DNA of 61,550 nucleotides, from assembly GCA_023265595.1 (NCBI GenBank), contig JAHFSU010000008.1:1-61550 (forward strand), in the 5' to 3' direction. The notes beneath the pieces were generated by a model, which ran no database searches, was not told where the DNA came from, and worked only from the letters and a program-made list of their open reading frames with translations. Source of the stretch: Deltaproteobacteria bacterium (GTDB lineage Bacteria; UBA10199; SPLOWO2-01-44-7). Positions 40,684 through 49,119 of this stretch are shown in pieces. The translations under genes and the position numbers were made by a program. How positions within the stretch are numbered: the stretch's first letter is position 1; the number at the start of each line of letters is the position of its first letter.

Positions 40684-42328
40684 CGCCGAGAAGGGGAGTG
40701 ATAAAGACCTGGAGAGTTTTTCCGTCGAGTAATTCTTGAGATGACTGTAAACCGACCTGAAGTTGGTTCGTTTTTCCCCAACTGAGAATCAGTCGCTCTT
40801 CGACGCCGACACCGCCCTTGGGCGCTCCTCCCTCATATAGATAAAGAGGGGCTACTCCGCCGATAGCTCCCAGAAGGTCGGCATTTGCGAGGCGGGCCAG
40901 TTTTGTTTCGAGTCCCAAACCGGCCGTCAGTTTTGCCTTTGCCCTGTCTAAAAACGGGTCGCGGGAGGTGACCTTATCCAAAATATTTTGTCCCGCATTA
41001 TCGGCGGAAGGCGCATTTTGGAGGTACAAACCGGTGGAGGAGTAAAAATTTTTGACCGGCATATGGTGGATTTGTTCGTAGCCGACCAGATTGCTTTTGC
41101 CTGTAAGGTGATACGAATAGGTCAAGAGGTGCGATGCGGTTTCACCGGCCCAACCCGTTTCGGCCGTGTCGGGTGAAAGGGTATTGGCCATGATCGCCTG
41201 ATGGCCTGTCATCATCAGAGCGCTTCCGGCTTTGTTATCTTGCAACCCCCATCCCAATGAAAACGCCGCCCCTTGCAACAGGAGTTGATACATTACAAAA
41301 CTCAGCGCCTTCTCGGCATCCGAAGAATGATTGAGAGAGAGTCGATCGGCAATGGCGACGTTCGCCAATTGCATTCCTCCGAGCATCCCTTGCGTCAGCA
41401 TGGTGTTGCTTTCGTCATTCGCACTCAAAACAAAAGCCCCCAAAGTGGCCGCCGCTTCGGAACCGATGAGAACCCATCGTTGATCGGCGTCCGCTTTCAG
41501 ATGCGTATCGAGGCGGCCTCCCATTCCGTTGGCCCCGATGAAGGTGGTCAGAACCATGATAGAAGGGATTCCCTCCAAACGCTGCGAAGAACCCCCGGCC
41601 GATTCTTCTCCGATAAACTGTCGGATTTGAGGCGCCTCGCTGAGGATCGCCGATTTTTCATTCAGGGCCTTGGCCGTTGCATAACTGCTTGCCAAGCGGT
41701 GCGCCGTTGCCGCCGCAAAGTAGTAGAGATCATAATCGTTGAGCCTTTCTGAAGGAGGCGCCGTTGCCGCCGCATCATAGTTGAGTCTGAGCTGGACCCC
41801 CGCCTCCACGGCCATCATCGAAATATTGTTCGATTCCGAAGAATTTTTGGGAATCGAGTTAAAAATTCCAAAATAGGGGGCGACTGCAATGCCAAACTGC
41901 CCCGCTATTCTGAGCTGACCCCACGCGGAAAAAGTGTTTCCAATTTCATAGGTGTCTGTTTCAAAATTGTTTCCCACCCCCACATAAAGATCGGTAGCGG
42001 TTCCATAGGTGAGCCGTTCTTTTCCTGCGGCGGGAAAATGACCCTTGAGATTTTTTTGGGAGACGCCCAAAAGATATTGCGAACGTTCCGATGGCGACAG
42101 ATAGTCACTCCCATCGCTGTTGCCGGTATCCCACAGAAAATTCAGGCCGTAACAGTTGTCCCAATTGGGGCAGGAGTAAATAGTGGCCCCACCTTGTTTG
42201 CCGGAGCCCGATTCGCTTAAGGGTGTATTGATATTTGTGTGCAAGCCACCATAGACTGCCGCGCCAAAAGAGGCGACTTCGGTGGCGGAGCCATGCGGCG
42301 CTGTGATCGGTTTTGTGAGTTCGGACAT
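40673..42328 (-). CDS. Putative outer-membrane or surface protein
   Basis: 551 aa beginning MSELTKPIT with no clear signal peptide. Alternating hydrophobic/polar strands at the N-terminal 200 residues and at the end, with a C-terminal aromatic residue (Trp after 'PLLGAT'), suggest a beta-barrel; the middle (200-400) is Ala-rich and helical. Start codon lies 2 bp after the stop of the large lipoprotein gene upstream, so the two form an operon. The missing signal peptide argues against a barrel unless the start is wrong. Function unknown. Confidence 0.6.
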   Translation of the reverse strand: MSELTKPITAPHGSATEVASFGAAVYGGLHTNINTPLSESGSGKQGGATIYSCPNWDNCYGLNFLWDTGNSDGSDYLSPSERSQYLLGVSQKNLKGHFPAAGKERLTYGTATDLYVGVGNNFETDTYEIGNTFSAWGQLRIAGQFGIAVAPYFGIFNSIPKNSSESNNISMMAVEAGVQLRLNYDAAATAPPSERLNDYDLYYFAAATAHRLASSYATAKALNEKSAILSEAPQIRQFIGEESAGGSSQRLEGIPSIMVLTTFIGANGMGGRLDTHLKADADQRWVLIGSEAAATLGAFVLSANDESNTMLTQGMLGGMQLANVAIADRLSLNHSSDAEKALSFVMYQLLLQGAAFSLGWGLQDNKAGSALMMTGHQAIMANTLSPDTAETGWAGETASHLLTYSYHLTGKSNLVGYEQIHHMPVKNFYSSTGLYLQNAPSADNAGQNILDKVTSRDPFLDRAKAKLTAGLGLETKLARLANADLLGAIGGVAPLYLYEGGAPKGGVGVEERLILSWGKTNQLQVGLQSSQELLDGKTLQVFITPLLGATW

Positions 42329-42329
42329 A

Positions 42330-45300
42330 TCAATGGCCCTTTATGATCGAAAATTGCGATTTGGCATCCCGTTCGTTAAAATGAAGCTCAAAACATTTGG
42401 CCCCCTCAAAATCCTTTTCATCCCCTTGCGGATTACAGAGCCATCCGTTGAGGGCGATGAAAATGGTGACATTCTTAAAGGTCAGCGGGTCTTCGCGGGG
42501 GCTGAACTTCCCGACACTCACCACTGAGAAAATGCCGGTTTGCGGATCAATCCGGCGGCCGTGCAAGAACGCCGTGGCATCTTTAACGTCGTTTTTCCCT
42601 GGGTCCGGACACTCCGCCGGAATCTCACCCGATTCATCTTTGGATAAAAGGGGCCCGATATAATGCCAACTGCTATACTTTTTTCCGCCGTATGTCCGAT
42701 TATTGGTGTTTTTGAAACAGATCGGCGGATTGGGGAGATCTTCCTGAGTCAGGTTGATTTTGTGTTCCAAGCGGGCTGTGTTGATCCTCTCTTCCGGCAG
42801 GACATTGTATGCCGAAGAAGCGTCTTTCGGTTTGAGCGTTTCCGTAGTGAAGGCGATGTGAAAGACCTCATCCAACGGCGCTTTGAAGCCGAGCGGTCCG
42901 GAAGGATTGTCGATAAAAGTAGGACCCCAAAAACGGAGTCCGCTATTTTCGGCTGTAAAAGAACCGTCCACGGAATAATGGACCTCTGACATGGCTTCCA
43001 AATCCTGTGGACGATCTTTGACGGCGCAGAGGTCACCGATCTGCCCATTGATAATCGGTTCAAAGGTGGGGCTCGAAAATTTACCGCCGGAAGTATAGAA
43101 AAAGGCGCACGCCCCTTTGTCATCGGCGCCGACGCCGCTTTTACTAAATTTAGCAAGCCCCTCTGCAGAACAGGGATCGATAATTTCACAGGCGCCGCGA
43201 TCAATGGGGGAGCGGGACGACAACGGCCCCGGATAAGAGAGGGAACCGGTAAAAATTCGCCAACCGTTGATTTTCAAGGGGGTCGGTAACGGATGATCCG
43301 GGAAATCGTAATCGTAAAAAATGCCTGTTTTGCCTCCGGTGATATCGGAATCATAAAGCAAGGTTGCAAAATCAAAAAGGTTGGAATCCTCATAATTTTT
43401 GGAGGTTGGTCTTGTATCGAGCTCCCGGAAAATGCCCGTCCATCCATCGCCGGGAATACCCACCACTCTCCCTTTCGAGTCGGTCAGCTCCATTTCATCA
43501 AATGGATCGAGAATAATGGCTCCCAGCATCACGATTCTTTCCTCCTCACCGCTTCGTCCCTCACGGATCATCAAATCGACTTCATCGCTCGAGGCCATGG
43601 CCGCAAGACTCGGTGATGTCGCATTCAAAATAGCGGCGATCGTTTGCGTAATGCGCAAAACCATTTTTCCTTTGAGGGGATCGATGACCGCCACAATAGG
43701 AATGGTTAATGTTGTTGTCTTCAGTGACTGGTCCGGATTGTGATCCGGTTTGCCCGTCGCATCCAGTTTAATGGCATTGACAGTCAGATCAGTTTTGAAA
43801 AGACGCTGACGAACCGGTTGTGCGGGATCTTTATGAAAATTGAGACAACCGAAAAGGGGCATCGTTTCTCGGGTGTATTCCCCCGGTTTCAGATCAAAGC
43901 CCTGTCCCATGAGGGAGACAAAATTGAGATCGAACTTTTCATCCACTTGTCTGCCGCTTGTCGGGTTGATGATCGGAATTGAACAGCGCTTGCCGCTCCC
44001 TGACGGCGGTTGTCGGCCGGCCACTTTTTCCGGCGTGTCGAGCCATTCAAAGAAGGCGGACTCTTTTCCGGAAAGGGCGATCGAGGTAATGCGCAGACCA
44101 CTGTTTGCCGTATCGGCCAATTTTAAAAATACCGGCACGGCCAAGTCGGTTGTCGTTGCGGTCACCTCTTCCATGGCAAAAGTCTCATTGCCAGCTTTGG
44201 CCTTCAGACCCGTTGCCGTTCCAAAATAGGTCTGCAAATCCGGGATATCCTGAATACGGGTTCTCCCTAGTAACTGAATTTTTTTGACAGGGCCACCCGT
44301 TTCGATTTTCAAAACGGCCTTGTCGATCACGTCTTGTCCTGTCACGGCCTGTTTTCCATCCCAGCCCAAAAGATCGGTCGGCAAATAAGCAATGCTGATG
44401 AAAAGCCTCTCTTCCTGAAAATCTTTTTGATAGGGTTTGAGTGCTGTGGGGAGTGTTTCGGGTCTGGCGTTTTCAATGGAGGTTCCTTTCATGATCGAAT
44501 CCTTAAATAATTGGAACTGTCCGGTCGATTTGGAACCGACGAGATCGTCAATATGAATGTCTTTGATGACCATCTTGGCGATGCCGTTATTTTGTATGAT
44601 GACGGTCTGTTTGGACGGGGTGAGGGTTGTTGGGCTGCCTGATAATTCCAGCGAAACAGCCGGAATATTTTTCGTTTCGTTCGGTTTGCAGTCCGCATGG
44701 ACCTCTTCCAACGGCGTCCCCAACGTGTTGATTGGAAGCAATTTGCAGCCGCTGACATCGGGCATTTCGCATCGTTTGCACTGTGTGACCTTCTCTCCGG
44801 CATCGCACCGGATTTTTTGGCATCGAAAATAATCTTTCATTTGTGCCGCCGGCGCCGAAACAGCAGAGAGAAGAACGGCGTCAACATTGGAGGCGGTGGT
44901 TTGCCCCGCATCATCAATCTGATTTACGGCCGTTCTTCCGCCGGCCTTGAGGGCCATGCCGCTCAAAAAGAAACGATCGGCCCCGAAATAAATTTTTTCC
45001 TTAATCATTTTAGGTTGTGGGGTGTCGTTTTGAGTCGGTCTGAAAGTGATGACAAAACGGATGCTTTGGTTTGGTGCGAGAGAGCGTTTTGATTTTCCCT
45101 CCACATCAAAATAAAACGGCCCGATGTGGCTAGGTAATTCCACTTTGACCGGTTTTTTGGAAAGATTGGTTGCCTTGAAATGGGCTGTTTCTTCAAAGGA
45201 GGGGCCGACATCCTGCGGTCCCTGTGCAATGTAGGTCCCCTTGGAAATTTCCAGAATATTTCCATCCGGCAGAGGTTCTTCGGTCATCATCCCCGTTGCA

Positions 45301-46049
45301 TCAAGATGGGTTTTGACAATACGAATGTTTTTGACGCCGCTTTCCGTCTGCGCACAATCGCTTAACGGCGGAGAGATTTTTCCTTCAAAACTGGCCTGAA
45401 GCGAGGCCTTCAACAGATATTCATCCGCTTTGGGAAAAAGATGGCCAACCGTGGTTGCGGCAACCAGCAAAATGGATCCATCCGGCGCGGCGGGCGAGCC
45501 CTTCTGTGGCGGGAGATACTCGAGTGTTTTGGTTTCTCCTGTTGTGAGATCGATTCCCGATATTTCACCGCTGACGCCGAGCACATTAATAAAGAAGGAA
45601 AAATTTTTGATTTCGATATCTCCCTCCGGGGTCCATGTCCCCTCTCCGGTATTTTGCGAACCGTCTCCGGTCCCTTTGCCATTAATGGTCAGCGGGGTTT
45701 TGACCCCTTTGAGATCGATGTCGACATGGATGTCCGGAAAATCGCTTCCTTTGAGAAGAATTTTTTCTCCTTCGATTTCGAAAGGGATCTCCGGCGTATC
45801 GGCACAGAGCAGTTTGGCCGGATCCAATCCCGTTTCAAACTTTTCCCCTTTGATTTTGACACAGAGCTTTGCCGTCAGTTTCAAGGCACAACGGGCGGAA
45901 GAAGAGATATTGGGCTGTTTGTTGTTGGTGGATGGGGGTGTGGCTGAAGACGACTGGGTCGGAAAATAGACCGGATGATAGTCCTCTCCGGCACAGCCTA
46001 TAAAGATGGTCAGGGGGAGTAAAAAAATGAATTTGGAAGCGTTCTTCAT
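42330..46049 (-). CDS. Very large surface lipoprotein with choice-of-anchor D-like domains
   Basis: 1239 aa. Signal peptide with lipobox 'IFIGCAG' (lipidated Cys19), so it is anchored in the outer membrane. After a Ser/Thr/Pro linker, beta domains follow. At about 290-375 the pattern 'FKATNLSKKPVKVELPS' and 'RSLAPNQSIRFVITFRP' resembles choice-of-anchor D/ASH (Hydin-like) Ig folds. Cys pairs at several places (for example 400-440) indicate an oxidising location. No enzymatic motif. Operon with the 40673-42328 gene. Probably a surface or adhesion structure; link to the T3SS is not shown. Confidence 0.75.
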   Translation of the reverse strand: MKNASKFIFLLPLTIFIGCAGEDYHPVYFPTQSSSATPPSTNNKQPNISSSARCALKLTAKLCVKIKGEKFETGLDPAKLLCADTPEIPFEIEGEKILLKGSDFPDIHVDIDLKGVKTPLTINGKGTGDGSQNTGEGTWTPEGDIEIKNFSFFINVLGVSGEISGIDLTTGETKTLEYLPPQKGSPAAPDGSILLVAATTVGHLFPKADEYLLKASLQASFEGKISPPLSDCAQTESGVKNIRIVKTHLDATGMMTEEPLPDGNILEISKGTYIAQGPQDVGPSFEETAHFKATNLSKKPVKVELPSHIGPFYFDVEGKSKRSLAPNQSIRFVITFRPTQNDTPQPKMIKEKIYFGADRFFLSGMALKAGGRTAVNQIDDAGQTTASNVDAVLLSAVSAPAAQMKDYFRCQKIRCDAGEKVTQCKRCEMPDVSGCKLLPINTLGTPLEEVHADCKPNETKNIPAVSLELSGSPTTLTPSKQTVIIQNNGIAKMVIKDIHIDDLVGSKSTGQFQLFKDSIMKGTSIENARPETLPTALKPYQKDFQEERLFISIAYLPTDLLGWDGKQAVTGQDVIDKAVLKIETGGPVKKIQLLGRTRIQDIPDLQTYFGTATGLKAKAGNETFAMEEVTATTTDLAVPVFLKLADTANSGLRITSIALSGKESAFFEWLDTPEKVAGRQPPSGSGKRCSIPIINPTSGRQVDEKFDLNFVSLMGQGFDLKPGEYTRETMPLFGCLNFHKDPAQPVRQRLFKTDLTVNAIKLDATGKPDHNPDQSLKTTTLTIPIVAVIDPLKGKMVLRITQTIAAILNATSPSLAAMASSDEVDLMIREGRSGEEERIVMLGAIILDPFDEMELTDSKGRVVGIPGDGWTGIFRELDTRPTSKNYEDSNLFDFATLLYDSDITGGKTGIFYDYDFPDHPLPTPLKINGWRIFTGSLSYPGPLSSRSPIDRGACEIIDPCSAEGLAKFSKSGVGADDKGACAFFYTSGGKFSSPTFEPIINGQIGDLCAVKDRPQDLEAMSEVHYSVDGSFTAENSGLRFWGPTFIDNPSGPLGFKAPLDEVFHIAFTTETLKPKDASSAYNVLPEERINTARLEHKINLTQEDLPNPPICFKNTNNRTYGGKKYSSWHYIGPLLSKDESGEIPAECPDPGKNDVKDATAFLHGRRIDPQTGIFSVVSVGKFSPREDPLTFKNVTIFIALNGWLCNPQGDEKDFEGAKCFELHFNERDAKSQFSIIKGH

Positions 46050-46162
46050 ACGTGGTTCTTATCGGCAATAGACGGAAAAGGTTGCGTGGGCAAGACGCAG
46101 GAGGATGACATGTCGCGTTAACATTCAGGCAACTTTTTGAGTTAGAAGACGAAGACGATATC

Positions 46163-49075
46163 GTGAAACATCTCTTCATCCTATTATCCGTTTTCGGTAT
46201 TTCTTCACCCCTGTGGGGGGAGGAGCTGCCGAAGAATATTTCGGTGCAGTGCGATGCCCCTCCGATACCGACACCCATTGTTTGTGAAGCGGGCGGCAAA
46301 TTTTTGTGCGTCAATTCAGCTCCGGGCGGAGTGAAAGAAGGTTTTGTCATTTTGAAGGGGAGGCTCAATCTGGAGCAGGCCACATTGGGCCAGTTTGGTG
46401 TCTCCACGCAGCACGAATACACCAAAAAAATTAAAACCATTTCGATCTCCAAAATTGCCGGCAATGACTGTTGGGAGGAACCGATTCTTCGCGACGGCCA
46501 GCTTTGTCTTCAAAATGACGGAACCTATTCGGTACGCGTTCCGCTGGAAGAGGTTGGCCCCTACACGTTGTTTGTGACCGCTACCAAGCTCGCGGGCGCC
46601 CCGATGCAAACAACCGTTCGGGTCAGTCGCGTGATTGCCCCGACTGTGACGGAAGAGGTGATTTCGTATGAACCGCAAGGGACCCATCACACCAAAGTCA
46701 TTCTCGATCTGCTCAAAGGATGCGGAGAGGCCAAGGAGGCCTGTGATTTTATCGGGGCTTCGACCGGAGGGGTACAGGTTACGATTGCAAATACCATGAC
46801 AGGGCCGCCTCAGAAAAAAGTCTCCTGTGAAACGACCACCATGCTCGGAGGCGCCGGGCGTTTTGTGATCGGGGTGCCGGTCCAGCCCGGCAAAAATCAG
46901 ATGGTGCTTCATATTTGCAACGCCGCCACCGGTTTTGATCTGTCGGGTTGTCCCAAAATGGTGAGCCCCATTTTTGATGTGGGCGGAGAAATCCCCAAAA
47001 TCGAAATTTTAAATCCTCTTGCAAGGGGACCGTTTTATTGGGACTCCGACAGTTCTTTGGGCGTCCCCCTCCGATTCAGAATCAAGGGGCTGTTGCCAAC
47101 CGCTTGTACGGGGGAAGTGACCGTTGTTTTTAACGATGGCAAATCTTTTCCTGTCTGTCCGAATGGAGAAGGGGTTTACGAAACGATATTGCAACCGGTT
47201 TATGGGTACAATGTTGCCGCTATTGAGGCCACCCTGAACGGCACTACATGGAAGCATGCTGTCCCCTTTGGTTGGGGAAAAGCGATCAGCCCCTTTACGC
47301 CGCAGGGAGAATTGAAACCGACAAAAGAATGGACCTTGAAAAAGGCATTGCAATTTTGGATTCCGAAAAAAATTATCAACGAAGTTTTATTGCCGCGGCT
47401 TCATGTTTTTCTCAATTCGGATGAATTCAAGAAATCGGTTTCGGATGTGGCCGAGGGGATTGGCAGAGGTCCTTCAACGGGAAACGGGTCGGAAGAAAAA
47501 AAAGGCCGTTTCCCATCCTATTGTCCCGCCTCCAACGGAGATTCTTTCAAAATTCGGGTCAGTGATCCGCCCAAGTGGGACGAGATTACTCTGCGTCCTC
47601 TTTCTTTTGAAGCGGGATCTTTGAAAATTGCCGTGGCGTTCAAAAATGTTTCGATCGGGATACAGATTTATAAAGATGAAAATGGAGATCAAAAACCCGA
47701 TTTGGATCCGCTGCCGATCCGGATTGTCTTTAAAACACTTTCGCTAAGGCCGCAGATTCAGTCGAACGGCAGCATCCAACTTTCGAGCCCCTATACCGAT
47801 TGTGATTACAAGAGAGAAGGGCTTTGCCGCCACATGCCGGCACTAATCATCCCGAAAAATTTTAAAGGGGGGGCCAGCCGCGCGGGCGCTTTTGCCGTCT
47901 GTGACTGGACACAGAGAATTTCGAAGAAAATGGAAGAAATTTGCGATGCCTTGAATACGATCGATCGTCAAACAGGCGGTGTTTTTGAGGAAAAGGTTTT
48001 GGATACGATCAATACCGCTTATTCCTGCGAGGGAAACCGGTTCCTCCAGAGTTTTTTATCGAACGGTTTTCCTCTCAATCAGGAGGTGGGTCCCCTTGCC
48101 ATTGTCGGAAAGCTCATGGTTGGAAAGTTGGGCATTGAAGAGGGCGGGCTATTTTTTTCCGTCGATACCCGCTTTGGTGACGAAAATATTTTCAAGCTAT
48201 GGGATCCGTCGGTACGACAGCGGGGTGCGGGGATTTTGGTCGGTAACGCAGAGACGCTGGATCTGGCTCATTCGAAGGAGGGACCCATTGGCATGAGTCT
48301 CCACCTTCCCTTGCTGAGCCAGCTTTTTTGGGGGCTTTCCGATAAAGAAGGGCATCGGCAATTTGTGATTGATGAGGCCCTTTTCAAAAATGCCGGTTTC
48401 GATTTTGCAAAAGAGTGTGTTGCGAAGGAAATAGAAAAAGAAGAGACCGACGAAGAACCCGAAAGAAAAAATCCATTGTGCAATGTTTGGCCGAGGGCCC
48501 GCGAGATTTTGGGCGGTGAAATAAGTGAGTATGGCTATTTGGCGCCGACTGCGCCTCTGCGCATTTTGGTTGTTCCATCGACCGCTTTTCCGCTTCGCGT
48601 GAGCGCCCTCGATTCGCATGGCAAAATGGCCATTGAAACGCTCGATTGGGAGTTGCAGATGGAATCAGGCGATTTGAAGATTATCACTGCCCTGCTTTCG
48701 ATGAAATTGGTGGCTTATATCAGTCCGGCGATGGTTTTGCCCCAACACCCCGATGCACTGATGATGTCGATCCGGCTAGATGGAGAAAAATCGAAGATAT
48801 GGATTACGGAAAAAGAGGGGAGCAATGCCACCGTTGTCCCCTCCGATGTTTTGTTGTCCTCTCTCTTGGCTAAATTTCAATTTGCTATCAATCAATATTC
48901 CAAGCCGGAAACAGAGATAAAACTTCACTTTCCACGATTTTTGTTGTTGGCGCCCGATTCTATTTTTTCAAAGCTGGGATTGCAGGAACTGACTTGGACT
49001 CAAGGCGGGCTCCAGATGCAACTCGAAGATTCTTCCGATCAGCTCTTCCTCCAACTCCAGCCGGTGTTGAGATAG
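46163..49075 (+). CDS. Large exported protein of unknown function
   Basis: 970 aa from GTG 46163. Signal peptide (MKHLFILLSVFGISSPLWGEE, cleavage near 'PLWG') followed by Cys-containing beta-rich domains. The C-terminal 400 residues show long amphipathic strands without a known motif. Divergent from the large lipoprotein gene across 113 bp; the surrounding genes suggest a shared surface system. A GCAACTT sequence lies upstream (46129), but the spacing to CGATA is wrong for the sigma-28-type promoters. Function unknown. Confidence 0.7.
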   Translation: MKHLFILLSVFGISSPLWGEELPKNISVQCDAPPIPTPIVCEAGGKFLCVNSAPGGVKEGFVILKGRLNLEQATLGQFGVSTQHEYTKKIKTISISKIAGNDCWEEPILRDGQLCLQNDGTYSVRVPLEEVGPYTLFVTATKLAGAPMQTTVRVSRVIAPTVTEEVISYEPQGTHHTKVILDLLKGCGEAKEACDFIGASTGGVQVTIANTMTGPPQKKVSCETTTMLGGAGRFVIGVPVQPGKNQMVLHICNAATGFDLSGCPKMVSPIFDVGGEIPKIEILNPLARGPFYWDSDSSLGVPLRFRIKGLLPTACTGEVTVVFNDGKSFPVCPNGEGVYETILQPVYGYNVAAIEATLNGTTWKHAVPFGWGKAISPFTPQGELKPTKEWTLKKALQFWIPKKIINEVLLPRLHVFLNSDEFKKSVSDVAEGIGRGPSTGNGSEEKKGRFPSYCPASNGDSFKIRVSDPPKWDEITLRPLSFEAGSLKIAVAFKNVSIGIQIYKDENGDQKPDLDPLPIRIVFKTLSLRPQIQSNGSIQLSSPYTDCDYKREGLCRHMPALIIPKNFKGGASRAGAFAVCDWTQRISKKMEEICDALNTIDRQTGGVFEEKVLDTINTAYSCEGNRFLQSFLSNGFPLNQEVGPLAIVGKLMVGKLGIEEGGLFFSVDTRFGDENIFKLWDPSVRQRGAGILVGNAETLDLAHSKEGPIGMSLHLPLLSQLFWGLSDKEGHRQFVIDEALFKNAGFDFAKECVAKEIEKEETDEEPERKNPLCNVWPRAREILGGEISEYGYLAPTAPLRILVVPSTAFPLRVSALDSHGKMAIETLDWELQMESGDLKIITALLSMKLVAYISPAMVLPQHPDALMMSIRLDGEKSKIWITEKEGSNATVVPSDVLLSSLLAKFQFAINQYSKPETEIKLHFPRFLLLAPDSIFSKLGLQELTWTQGGLQMQLEDSSDQLFLQLQPVLR

Positions 49076-49100
49076 CGGGAGTGGTCAAAAAACGTCACCA

Positions 49101-49113
49101 GGTGCCTGGCACC
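49101..49113. repeat. Short palindrome GGTGCCTGGCACC
   Basis: A perfect inverted repeat with a one-base centre in the 44-bp gap between two convergent genes; may help terminate both transcripts. Confidence 0.5.
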
Positions 49114-49119
49114 ATATGA

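Noticed and set aside
46129-46160. GCAACTT...CGATA as a sixth sigma-28-type promoter for the 970-aa protein
   Set aside because: Distance is 27 instead of 21-23 bases, and CGATA lies 2 bases from the GTG start, so a transcript would begin inside the gene.
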